This document shows positions 13,901 through 24,540 of a DNA stretch of 64,000 nt, piece by piece. The notes under the pieces are model-generated. The model saw only the letters and a list, made by a program, of their open reading frames with translations, had not been told where the DNA came from and searched no databases. Made by a program: the position numbers and the translations under genes. The DNA comes from Proteromonas lacertae. Taxonomy: Eukaryota > Sar > Bigyra > Opalinata > Proteromonadidae. Position 1 is the stretch's first letter. Each line of letters starts with the position of its first letter. The stretch is from positions 1 through 64,000 of the forward strand of contig NGBS01001182.1 of assembly GCA_002245135.1 (NCBI GenBank), in the 5' to 3' direction.

Positions 13901-16455
13901 AAAAATCCCATTTCTTAGTATTATGCAAATTCTTAGATCATGTTCCTAAAGAAACAGATTTTCATATCGAAGGTTATCAGAAAGTAGATTGTGATGGAAA
14001 TGTATTTAATGTGTCAACTACTGTAAAAGCAAATTCTGTATTTGCTTGTGAACTGATGCAAAAAGAGAATAGAAAACAATATGATATGAAATACAAATCT
14101 GTTCCAACATTATTAAAAGAATATAAAGTAAAGAGAGAAGAAGACTTTTCCAAATTCAAAGCTGAAGGTATGTTAGGTTACACTTGGCCAGATTGCGATT
14201 TAGAAGTTCATAATTATGAATTATTCTGTGGAATATTCGACAATATTCCCGAAACAAATGAAATTCGAAAAGAAGAATATAAACAAGCCATTACTTGCAA
14301 TGGAAATAAGATAAATTTTGAATCTAAAGGTGTTGAAGATCATTATTTGACTTGTTTAATATATCGTAAAACAGATGAGATGGTAATTGATAAAATCAGT
14401 TCAGGAACGCCTAGTTTAAATATTGAGAATTGGTCAATGAAGATAGGAAAAGACTTAAGTAAATATGAATTGCGAGGAGATAATCGATTAGAATGGAAAA
14501 CATGTAATATGAACAATGAAGTAATGGACTTTAGAATAACTTGTGGATTCTATAAAGATGTTCCAAGTCCATCTGATTTGCGAAATAGTTGGGAAATGGA
14601 TATGGAATTAGAATGTGGTGGTTGGCCTTGGCAAGTGATGTGGACAAAAGATGCTTCTTACAAATACTGGGGATGTATGACCTATGATGGAAAAGATAAA
14701 GCTGTAGCTGATTTAAAATATGTTGAAGTACCTAGTTTGATAATGCCAAATGCTGATTCAATTGTAGAGAAAGATAATAAATGGTATGTGAAAGATAAAT
14801 TGCAATTGAAATGGACTAAATGTGAAGCAGAACATGATGAATATGGTTATGTATGTGAATTCTTCAAGAGTATTCCAACATATGAAGAATTAATAGAAAA
14901 GAAAGATAAGATCGGTAATATAAACTGTGTTGAAAACTCAATTGAAGATACATCTGATAATTTAAGTGAAGGATATTTAGTATGTGGAATATTGAGAAGA
15001 TCAACCAATGATGTAATATCAATGGAATATATAAGTAAGAAAAGTATTGATATTCAAGAAATATCCATGTATAAAGATGATAATAAGATCTATGCAAATG
15101 GTGATATAAGATTGAATTGGGCTAAATGTGAAAATGAAAAGAGTGATTATGAATTGATTGTAAACTTTTTTGATCATTCTCCCTCTGTAGATGAAGACTG
15201 GTCAGGTAAAAGTATTGAAATAAGCTGTGGTAAAACCAAAGTTGATCATGAATATACCTCTGATTTAAAGAAGATTCACTTTGTAGTAAAATTGGTAAAG
15301 AAAGATAGTAAGATAGTATATGATGTAGAATCAATAAAACTACCATCATTTGATATTGGTAGTTTAGATTTCTCATTTACCAATCAGTATTATAATCACA
15401 GAATAATCTCTGGTTTTATTCCAATCGATTTCCCTAATTGTGAACGAAATCATAATCAGTACAGTATAATCTGTGATTTCTCTACAACCATACCAACTTA
15501 TGAATCATTAATGAATGGATTTAAGAATAAGATTGTATGTGATGCTTGGGAATTAGAAGGATTAACATCCGTTGGAACAGATGATAGTGTATTTGGTTGT
15601 ATGATGATTGAAAATGAGAGTAAAAAGATGGTTGGATTAGAATATGTCGAACTAGCAGGATTAATAATGGATGAGATAAAAATTAAGCATGCTGATAATA
15701 ACAAAATCACAGTGAATGGTTTATTAAAATACAAATTAGGAAAAGATGCCAAGGCTGAAGATTTCCATTATGAATGTAAATTATCAAATGAACTTCCAAC
15801 TCCATCATTATTCGATTATGAAAAGAGTGAGGTAATAAATGTAGAAGGAAATGAAGTAAACTTCTTTGAAGAATCTAATGAATTCTTTGGTTGTATTTTA
15901 TATCGAGTAAATGACAAAGGAATAATCGATTTACAATATAAAGAATTACCTGAATTCAATGTAGAACATTTACATTTAGAACCGAATAGAAATAGCCATG
16001 TATGGATTCCAGAAGGTGATATAACATATAAATGGTTTAGTTGCGGAATTAATAAAGATAAATTCGAATTAGCTTGTGAATACAGTGATAATGAACCAAG
16101 TTCCGTGAATTTGGACAAAGCTAGTAAATTTGATATTGTTTGTAGTGGAACAAATCTTACTTCCTTTACTACTGATCTAAATAATGAAGTTTACTTGGGT
16201 TGTTCTTTAGTGTCAAAAGATGATAAAGAAGTTTATGATTTCCACTTCATCAAAGGAAAAGAAAGTCATGATAGTGATTCTTCAAAAGTATGGATGATTG
16301 TTGTTACTTCTGCTTCTTGTGTCATTGCATTCCTTATTATTTTTACATTGGTTTGTTTCTTTGTCAGAAGTATGAATCTTAGAAGAAGAAAGAATTTGGA
16401 TGAAAAGTCTGACATTGCTGCTGAGAAATCATTACTAGCTAATGAGCAAGCTTAA
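7972..16455 (+). CDS. giant type I membrane protein with ~26 tandem ~104-aa domains
   Basis: Six exons: 7972-7977 (6 nt, ATG TCA), 8011-8072, 8100-9968, 10000-11868, 11900-13768 and 13800-16455. Joined, they give a 2776-residue frame with no breaks. The N-terminus is a signal peptide (MSRFIILAVILAFASIAVA). The ectodomain repeats a ~104-residue module six times per 1869-nt exon, with a recurrent pattern: W/F..C..E...Y.L.C.F...P, then C, then GC....K.V.D..Y...P. The last exon adds two diverged modules, one transmembrane helix (IVVTSASCVIAFLIIFTLVCFF) and a basic tail ending LLANEQA. Conserved cysteines suggest disulphide-bonded extracellular domains. The family is not one I can name. A surface adhesin or coat protein is an inference. 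The introns between repeats are identical 31-nt copies in phase 2, so exon copy number can change without altering the frame. Confidence 0.85.
8100..9999 (+). repeat. tandem exon repeat, copy 1 (1900 bp period)
   Basis: One 1869-nt exon plus its 31-nt downstream intron (9969-9999). The first ~600 nt is type A (MNFGGVKLERSADL). It differs from copy 2 by only a handful of substitutions. Confidence 0.97.
10000..11899 (+). repeat. tandem exon repeat, copy 2
   Basis: Type A start as in copy 1. At several C-terminal-half sites (SDYEL, KKDSK, gaagactgg) it matches copy 4 instead of copy 1. The intron at 11869-11899 is identical to the one at 9969-9999. Confidence 0.97.
11900..13799 (+). repeat. tandem exon repeat, copy 3
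   Basis: The first ~600 nt is type B (MDFSSFALSRTSDL), clearly diverged from copies 1-2. It switches to near identity with them at CCTAGTTTAAATATTGAG, about residue 201. C-terminal-half variants (NDYEL, KKDNK) match copy 1. Confidence 0.97.
13800..15640 (+). repeat. tandem exon repeat, copy 4 (fused to the 3' terminal part)
   Basis: Type B start as in copy 3. It contains a ~60-bp patch (15355-15412, encoding IGSLDFSFTNQYYNH) that differs from all other copies while the flanks are identical, a gene-conversion-like signature. Homology ends near 15637 (MVGLEYVEL), where the unique C-terminal modules begin. Confidence 0.95.
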
Positions 16456-16568
16456 GATAAAAGTATCACTTGGTTTATCAATATGTGTTTTTATTTTAAA
16501 AAGACATTTATTCGTTTCATATAAAATAATTTACTTATTCTTAACCTTCTCGCCTTTTTTTGCACGAA

Positions 16569-17643
16569 ATGATAAATAATCGAGTACAACCAGATTATGG
16601 ATTGAATGATACTTCTATAAATATAGCAAGATATATAAATTGTAAATTTGTTTATAATTATACCTTAGATAACAATGAGGAAATAAGCATGATCTATAAT
16701 TATTTTTATAAGAACGCTATACCCGATGAAAAGTATTAAATTCTTGTTCTGTAATTAAACAGTGGTGAATTGGTTATGCCTACATGCAACATTATATTGG
16801 ATAGTAGATTCAGCAAATTTGAGATCACATATAATATATTTGAACCATTAAGTATTGATTAACAAATATTACATTGAAATAGATGTTATAGAATGGAATG
16901 ATTTCTTTCAGATATGGAATATTCTCTGCTTTTTCCCTAATAAGTATTGCTTAATGTGTATACATGTAAAAATATATAAAAATATTAGTTTTAATCTCAA
17001 CTTTAAAGATTTCTCCCTTCTCAATGATATCAGTCGTATATAATTATATAGAATATATACTGGCTAGGATGATTTACTGAGATTTATATCAAAAGCAACA
17101 AATTACAATGATGAAAGTATAAGGCAAGCTTTTAAAGAATTTGAAGTGTATAATAAATGATTATCAAATGCATATAGATCTGCAGATACTTCCTGTAATA
17201 TGAATGTTGTTATTAGATTGTTTAAGAAAGAGAAAAAGCTTCATAATCCGTTGAAAATTCTAAGGAAACAATTTAGAAGTACTATATTCAATAATTTTAT
17301 GGTAAATCAAATAAAACAAAGAAGTAAGGTTATTAGAAGTGGTTGTAATACGATAAACCATTCTAAAGAATCAATTTTTCATAGATTGCAGGGATTATTG
17401 TACAAAGCTCCACCATTATATAAGTTTGATTATACTATATATCCTGATAATGATTGTTACGATAATGAATCAGTTCACAGCTTTCTATATTATTTCACTG
17501 ATTTGACTATAAGTAGGTTTTATATATACAAGCCTAGAATAAGAAGCTCAAGAAAATGCGATAGACAATCGAGAAAGCCTACTTTCCCTATAGTTAACAC
17601 TCACAAAACATCTCCACCTTCTGAAAATAAAGCATCACCTTAA
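16569..17643 (+). CDS. unidentified protein (frame-broken)
   Basis: ATG 16569 opens MINNRVQPDYGLNDTS. Two introns (about 16732-16761 and 16852-16882) splice in frame and the reading continues to about 16940. Further down the frame shifts before a long open segment (17200-17643) of very basic character that ends SENKASP and TAA 17643. It contains many Asn, Ile and Tyr residues, no signal peptide and no recognised domain. It could be one gene with a few indels or two adjacent small genes; I favour one. Function unknown. Confidence 0.4.
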
Positions 17644-17869
17644 AGTGTGTTTTGAGTTACTCTTTACAATTAATATAATAGTATATTTTAATTTAGCCTA
17701 CTAAATGAATTATATGAATAAATTCAAAATAGATTTTAAAAATATGATTTTTATTTGATTATTATAAAGTTGTATGTTTAGTGATTTACATTTTCACATT
17801 TTATTCTTATTATAGCTGATTATATATTAAATAAAATTATTGAATAAGAATATACTGTGAAAATGCAGA

Positions 17870-18533
17870 TAGAAAAGTAAAAAATTAAATCACCGAGTTT
17901 ATCAACGATTTGATACAAGGAAAAACTCACCAATACAACATTATTCAAAGCCTTAAATTATCTTCCCACAACACATGTTCAAAATTTAAATAATGAATTA
18001 ATATTTCAACAACAATTCTGGGAAGATAATCCCAAAACTATTTTAGTAACAAATTTAGAAGATATACTTTAATACTTTCCAGAAATACCATCTTATGTAA
18101 ATGCCGATAAAGATGAAAATTTATTATTTATATGGAGGTGTAACTTATTCAAATATAGAAGTAGAATATTTTATGAAGAATGTACATGCTATAATAGTTA
18201 CTCTATTAGCTTGGTGGATAGGATGGATTGGTTTTATAGGTGTATTAGTTACTTCAGCAGGTTCTATTTTTGGTTTATTAGATGCTGCAGGTTTATTTAA
18301 GTTTTTAAACGGTTTGTCACCTAATCAAATTTAATACCTAATCAAATACTATTTCAATTAATAAAGTTTTACACTTTGATACAATTATATATCAATACAG
18401 AGATCCTGTTTACCACTATAAAATAAAATTATATCCTTCTAAAGTTAAAATAAAATTTGGTTCCAAATCAATTATTCCTATTAATGATTTCATTAATAAG
18501 AATTTATCTGTTTTTGGTAATACTGATAATTGA
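17870..18533 (+). CDS. unidentified small protein (frame-broken, possibly degenerate)
   Basis: Coding-like segments can be stitched across several frames: one containing FINDLIQGKTHQYN near 17900, one with NNELIFQQQFWED near 17990, one with FPEIPSYVNADKDEN near 18075, a hydrophobic stretch near 18190-18300, and a C-terminal part with YHYKIKLYPSKVKIKFG ending at TGA 18531-18533. An alternative frame at 18190-18300 gives a glycine-rich hydrophobic helix pair (IVTLLAWWIGWIGFIG). I could not decide which frame is real. No family recognised. This may be a pseudogene. Confidence 0.3.
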
Positions 18534-18711
18534 GATTTATATTATATTTTGTTCTTATAATTTTTAATTTTACCATCTTTGCAGTTGTAGGACTATCTCT
18601 TCTTAACATTTCTTCTAAATCTATTAATGCATTTACTTCTTCGTTATTAATTTGAATTACTTCACTTTCAACTTCTTGAGTTATCAGATCACTTAAAGAT
18701 TTATTTACCAT
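18493..18711 (-). CDS. hypothetical 72-aa acidic protein
   Basis: A short frame from ATG 18711 encoding an acidic helical N-terminus (LSDLITQEVESEVIQIN). It overlaps the 3' end of the opposite-strand gene by about 40 nt. The last ~25 codons (IRTKYNINLNYQYY) look less coding-like, so a spliced form ending elsewhere is possible. No homology recognised. Confidence 0.3.
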   Translation of the reverse strand: MVNKSLSDLITQEVESEVIQINNEEVNALIDLEEMLRRDSPTTAKMVKLKIIRTKYNINLNYQYYQKQINSY

Positions 18712-19071
18712 GAGATTTCATTTCAGTGTCTTCTATATATTATATTAAAGTTAAAAATAATACCTGAATTACTCATAACAAGGTGAATATAATATACAAA
18801 AGGTTTGGACCATGCCATTAAGAAATAGTAAGCTTTCTAATTACTTTTAAAAACAAAATAAATCATTAAATGATGATTTATTGTGAGGGGTAAAATTATA
18901 ATTACATTTATATAAAAAATCCTATTAAAAATTTCTTTTCCATATACACCATACAAAATTAAATGAAGTTAATTATTATGATTTTATATTATTTAGTTTG
19001 CTAATATATACACCAAACAAACAAATATAACCATTTAAAAAATAACATCATTATATATATTTATAATTAAC
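18712..19071. other. intergenic region
   Basis: A 360-bp AT-rich spacer between a hypothetical small gene and the 3' end of Sec3. Nothing recognisable except A/T runs. Confidence 0.35.
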
Positions 19072-22000
19072 TTATTCAGATATGCCAAATGCTTCTTTTA
19101 TAATCTGTCTGTTTGGATTACTGAAATCTTTTTCATAATGATATGCTTTTTGACAAATTTCATTAATTTGATCATATTTTGATGCAAAGATGTTATATAA
19201 CTTCTCTTTAATAATCTCAATCAACCCACTCTCTTCTGATATTTGACTATTCACTCTACTCAACAATTTATCAACACTTTTATATAAATTCCTTTCACTA
19301 ATTGTGACATTCTACAAAATATTAATTATGTATATCATTATACTTTTATAAATTTTGCTTTCTGTATGTGATATTGTAATTCATCATATCCTTTTGTATG
19401 AATATGTAACAAAGCTTCACTTAAAGTAGATAATTGATTTTCAAATTGATCATTTAATAAAGTATCACAATATTCATTTAGTGATTTCTCAAACATAGTT
19501 TCAGCTTGATTTATATGATCTTTTAATAATTCATATTTCCTTACACTCATAGAAGCGAAAAAGAAATAATAATTCTCAAGCCTAAAGATTTGAGAATATT
19601 TAGGATTAGTATGACATAACATTTCAAGATGTGTGAATAGTTTTAATATTACTGTAGCGTATACATCTTCTAAGATTGTTGTATTGTGATTGGATGCGAC
19701 ATTGGCAGCACATTGAATATAGTAAAAAATAATAATTAAAGAAAATATTATTATTATATATATTTAAAAAAAGGGATATATCACAAAATATTGGCATTTT
19801 TCTAAGTGATATTAATATATGGCATTTACTAATATCTGGTTTTTGACTATCCATCCAATTACTCTAATAAATAAATAGAAATAGAAATAGAAATAGAAAT
19901 AGAAATAGAAATAGAAATAGAAATAGAAATAGAAAATAGAAATAGAAATAGAAATAGAAATAGAAATAGAAATAGAAATAGAAATAGAAATAGAAATAGA
20001 AATAGAAATAGAAATAGAAATAGAAATAGAAATAGAAATAGAAATAGAAATAGAAATAGAAAAAATAGAAATAGAAATAGAAATAGAAATAGAAATAGAA
20101 ATAGAAATAGAAATAGAAATAGAAATAGAAATAGAAAAATAGAAAAATATAATATAAATACAACTGAAGTAATATGCGATTTAATATCTTGACTCAATTT
20201 CAACTGTAATGACTCCATAATTGTCTGAATAAACTTATTATCTTTAGTTTTCTCTAATGTTGACAATATAATCTGAGACATTGAAATCATCTGATAAAAT
20301 GAACGATTATCATTATTTACTACTTTCATCAATTCAGGGAATAATCCATTGAATATTTGACTTAGAATTAATTGAACTGTTTTATTATTAACTACATCTT
20401 GAGGATTTAATCGAACATTTTGAATATTTCTTTTGGCTTTGATATTCTTATAATCTGATTTCTGTTTTAAATTTTCGAGAGTTTCGTCAACTCCACCACC
20501 ACCACAAAAGAAGTGGATCGAAAATGTTCGAACACCATTTACCAACGGAACTATAAAATCAGTTGATTTTCGAAATGCGGCAGCTACACTAATTTTTCCA
20601 CTATCTCCTTTGTAATATAAATAATATTGTTCTTCTATCATTCTCATTTCATCTTCTTGTCTTCCTAAGTTGCTATTTGCTAAATCTATTAATCTTCCTT
20701 GGCCTTCTTCATTTATACTTACTATATTCCTTTTGGTTGAACTGAAGAACTCTTTTAATGTTTTTGTCATCAAATTGGTCATCTTTTCACAGTAGATTGA
20801 TTGTAATTGTGTAAAGATTTTCATATCTTTCTTTTGAATTATCCATAACAATGGAGCTAATAATATCATTTGATTATGAACACTTTGAGGCGTACAGTTA
20901 TCTTTTGAAAATTCATTATTCAAAGTCTTCAACAAAAAATCTGCCAATTTTGCAAAAAATGATTTGATTGTTTCATCTAACTTCAACTGTTGTTCTTTAA
21001 TTGCTTTCATGTGTTTAAATGATACTCCATTGTAATCTTCATCACCTAAGCTCTTTAACATTAATAAACCATTGGCACAATGAACTACTTTTTCAATTGC
21101 ACCTTCTGATTGTTTTACTGATTCTTGATCACTAATTCGAGTTCTTTCAGCCTTTTCAACACCTACTGTCATAGCTGTTTCACCATATTTTTTGGCTTCT
21201 TTTATTACATCTAATAATACATCATCGACTGTGTTTAATACATTTACGATATCTTCATCTAAATCTAATCTTTTTACAAAATTCTATAAATAATAAATAA
21301 ATAAATAATAATAATAATAATATATACATTCAATTCTTCACACAACTTCCTTTGATTTTCAATCTGATATTGAATGGCATAATTCTGGCTTGAGATGATA
21401 TTCAAGCCTTGTTTCATTTTAATGTAATGTTCAGATTTAGAGTCTAACCATTGATACATTGCATCTAATTGCTTATCTAATTTATCTAACTGTTTAGTAA
21501 TATCTGTAACTGGACCATCTCGATCTTGCTCCCAATCTACCAGTTTGTTGTATATCATATCTTCATCAGTCTTCACTATTGCATCTAATTGCTTACGTGT
21601 TGATTGTGTAGATAAACCTCTGAATTCTTCAGAATTGAAATACAACTCCAAGTTCATCATTTCACTCTCTGAGGTTAGCATTGACTGAGAAATGTATAAT
21701 TTCTGCATTTCATCATCTTCTTCTTGAGATTGCAAAATTGACAGTCCATTCTGCCCTTCTGAGACTAATAATGGACATTTCTGTGCAAATCCACCTACTC
21801 TTGCTAATACGTTGATTGCACCAATATCAAAACCTGATGTATCGAATGGTGTTAAATATTTTTGAGCTAATTGGTATAATGTCCATACAAACATATTTCT
21901 GAGTTTTTCATTACCTGTTTTGTACATTTCTGGTTTGCCATTAACGAATATTGTGAACATGTCGTCTTTTCCTTGTATATTTTCTATTTTTGATACCATC

Positions 22001-22351
22001 TTCAAGTCTATATGTTTATTATCACTATAATTGAATATTCCTCTTGAAATTGTGACTTTAACGTAATGAAACCATATTTGGTTTTGTATTGTTGGTGAAT
22101 ATGTTCCCATTAATATTTTGACACCTTTATTTTTACCATTTTCTATTTCTTCTACAGGTAACTCAAAGATAACAACTCTCTTTTGTGTAGGATATAATCC
22201 TAAGTTTAATTGATGTCTTATCTTATCACTTTCACACATAGGTGTTAAAACATCAAGAGTTGGTACATTACTATAACCAATTAAAAGAATGATGTTTATA
22301 CCTGATGATTTCAACACCTCTAGGTTGAACTTTAGGCGTTTTTGTTGCCAT
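19072..22351 (-). CDS. EXOC1: exocyst complex component Sec3 (EXOC1)
   Basis: Sec3 is the exocyst subunit that binds PIP2 and Rho-type GTPases and marks exocytic sites at the plasma membrane. The N-terminus (MATKTPKVQPRG) is followed by a PH-like Sec3-PIP2 domain (LYPTQKRVVIFELPVEE ... FTIFVNGKPEMYKTG), a coiled coil and the long helical Sec3_C region (HFFCGGGG, FNGLFPELMKVVNND, YIQCAANVASNHN). Introns: 22271-22301, 21284-21327, an unusually long 298-nt one (19864-20161) filled with a hexanucleotide repeat, an AT-AC intron at 19722-19779, and a short one near 19270-19345. The stop is at 19072-19074. It is divergently arranged with PPWD1, only about 110 bp apart. The frame is otherwise intact, and total length (about 870 aa) suits the family. 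Confidence 0.88.
19722..19779 (-). other. U12-type AT-AC intron in Sec3 (58 nt)
   Basis: On the minus strand this begins ATATCCCTT and ends TTTTTTAC. A near-consensus U12 branch site (TTCTTTAAT against TTCCTTAAC) lies about 13 nt before the end. The interval holds no AG dinucleotide, so an ordinary GT-AG solution is impossible here. Removing exactly these 58 nt joins MPIFCD to YIQCAANVAS in phase 0. Confidence 0.8.
19870..20145. repeat. hexanucleotide microsatellite (AAATAG)n / (CTATTT)n
   Basis: About 45 copies of AAATAG, with a few interruptions near 19935, 20060 and 20137, lie entirely within one Sec3 intron. The repeat expands a typical ~30-nt intron to 298 nt. The unit is not a recognised telomere repeat. 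Confidence 0.97.
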
Positions 22352-22460
22352 ATTGAGATTCTAAAACTCTTATTGATTATAAATGAAGTGAAGATCTAAA
22401 AAAACAAAAGATTTTAAAAAATTTATCTCAAACTTGTTTGATTTTTATTTTTTCACATTA
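22352..22460. promoter_or_regulatory. divergent intergenic promoter region, Sec3/PPWD1
   Basis: Only about 109 bp of very AT-rich DNA separates the two divergent start codons, so both promoters must lie here. No specific motif could be assigned. Confidence 0.5.
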
Positions 22461-24406
22461 ATGTCTGTATTCTTATTCATTTTATTGTTTTTCTTTATAG
22501 GAAGCAGAGAAAAGAAAAAGGGATGAACAGGAAGATGAATCATCCGATGATGAAGTTGGTCCAATGCCAATATCAAAGGATCTTACAACAGAAGCACCTA
22601 AAAGAAAGAAACATAAGGGTATTTTACATAATATATAATTTTATAATATTAATAGTATTGAAAGGTGCAAAAGTATTACTTGATGCTTTACCAAGCGCAG
22701 ATATGTATGAAAAGAGTTATATGCATCGTGATTACATAATGCACACACTAATCACACCATGTACTGACTTTTTAATAACAGCCAGTAAAGATGGTGATAT
22801 TAAATTTTGGAAAAAGATGTTAGAAGGAATAGAATTCGTCAAACATTATCACGCGCATATGCAAGCAATCACAGGAATAGCGTGTACACCAGACGGTCAA
22901 AAGATTTGCAGTATTTCTGAAGATAAATCAATCAAAATATATGACGTTTTAACATTCGATATGATCAATATGTTTAAAATAAATTTCACTCCTTATGCCG
23001 TATGTTGGGTACCAACATCAACACAATTATTATTGGCAATCTCTGATAAAGATAATGGAAAAATTAGTTTATTTAAATATGAAGAAAAAAATAAAGTAGT
23101 TAAAGAGGTGAATAATCATTGTTCTCCTGTTAGTTTAATGTGTTATAATGCCTATGCTAAATGTATAATATCTTGTGATATAGAAGGAGTTATAGAATAC
23201 TGGTCAGTAGATAATAATAATGAATTACCATTCAAATATATCAGTTTTAAATATAAAAGTGAAACGGATTTATTTTCATTAATGATTTCAAAATCTCAAG
23301 CTACTAGTTTATCTTGTAGTCACAATGGAAAACTATTTGCAATAACTGATAAAGATGGACAAATCCGAATATTTAAATTTAAAACAGGTAAAATATATCG
23401 ACAATACGATGAAAGTTTGAAAAAAATAGAAGAAGATCAATTAAGTGGCAAATTAAAATTAGATGATATAGATTTTGGTAGAAGACAATCTTTAGAAAAA
23501 GATTATTTAAAATCAGAAGTATCAGCTGCTAGTAATGTCGTATTTGATGAAAGTGATAATATAATAATATATCCAACTTTAATGGGTATAAAGATAGTAA
23601 ATATACTGGAAAATAAAGTGATGAAAGTATTAGGAAAAGTAGAAAATGAAAGGTTTTGTTCTATTTCTTTATTTCAAGGAATTGCGAAGGTGAATACTCA
23701 GATTAAAGGTGAAAAAATTGATGATTCAAATAATCATAAAATTCCAGAACCAGATCCAACTCTCTTTTGTTGTTCTTTTAAAAAGAAAAGATTTTATTAT
23801 TTTACTAAAAGAGAGCCTGAAGAAATCAATGAAAATGAAACTGTAGAAGAGAATGAAGGAAGAGATGTGTTTAATGAAAAACCAACTGAAGATGAATTGC
23901 AATATATAGCCATGAATTCAAAAGAAGCAGTGAAATATGGAAATAAAGCCGTTATACATACAACCTATGGTGATATTGAGATAGAATTATACCCCCGAAA
24001 AACCCCCAAAACAAACGAAAATTTTTGTGGCTTGGCTCGAAAAGGATATTATGATAAAGTGATTTTTCATAGAGTTATTCGTAATTTTATGATTCAAACA
24101 GGTGATCCAAATGGTACAGGTACTGGTGGTGAAAGTTTGTGGGGTGGATACTTTGAAGATGAATTAAGATCAGATTTAACACATGATGCTTTTGGTGTTG
24201 TTTCTATGGCTAATGCAGGTCCAAATACGAATGGGAGTCAGTTTTTTATTACTACTGTCCCTTGTCCACATTTGAATGGCAAGCATACTGTGTTTGGGAA
24301 GTTAATTAAAGGTGATAAAGTAGTGAGAAGAATTGAAGGTGTGAAAACGGATAAAAATGATAAACCGATTGAAGATATTGAGATAATTAATATTGATATC
24401 TATTAA
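22461..24406 (+). CDS. PPWD1: PPWD1-type cyclophilin: WD repeats plus peptidyl-prolyl isomerase
   Basis: PPWD1 is a spliceosome-associated nuclear cyclophilin. Exons 22461-22466 (6 nt, ATG TCT), 22501-22618 and 22656-24406 give 624 residues with no frame break. After an acidic Lys/Glu tract (DESSDDEVGPMP) come DALPSADMYEKSYMHRD and FLITASKDGDIKFWKK, characteristic of the PPWD1 WD40 domain. Residues about 470-624 are a complete cyclophilin domain (VIFHRVIRNFMIQTGDPNG, GSQFFITT, GKHTVFGKL). The CsA-contacting Trp of CypA is replaced by His (CPHLNGKHTVFG), so drug sensitivity may be reduced. The longer apparent frame from ATG 22523 is an artefact of reading through the second intron. Confidence 0.95.
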
Positions 24407-24540
24407 TAACAGATATATTTGTTTTTTTCTTTTTTTACTATGAAATGACAAAAAGTTTGAATAAAAAGCTTGAAATCAAAAATCGTTATTTTTCTTTTTT
24501 CTATTTTTATTTTAATCTAAATTATATTTAAATTATAAAA

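Noticed and set aside
8168-15752. Repeated antisense ORFs (60-84 aa) within the giant gene
   Set aside because: They recur because the exon is repeated; they are antisense shadows of the coding strand.
8101-16455. Four separate genes of 631, 631, 631 and 884 aa
   Set aside because: Each apparent stop lies within an identical 31-nt GT...AG intron. Splicing gives one frame, and only the first unit is preceded by a signal peptide and only the last has a TM helix.
19870-20145. (AAATAG)n as a telomere or CRISPR-like array
   Set aside because: It is an uninterrupted microsatellite without spacers, inside an intron and internal to the contig.
22523-22655. ATG 22523 as the PPWD1 start
   Set aside because: It reads out of frame through the 37-nt intron. 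Splicing 22467-22500 and 22619-22655 gives the conserved acidic N-terminus DESSDDEVGPMP instead.
20181-23000. Alternative genetic code (TAA/TAG reassigned), suggested by broken frames
   Set aside because: Long intact genes (PPWD1, GNPDA, CK2 beta, CEP44) end with TAA and have no internal TAA or TAG. Breaks are frame shifts, not stops in frame.
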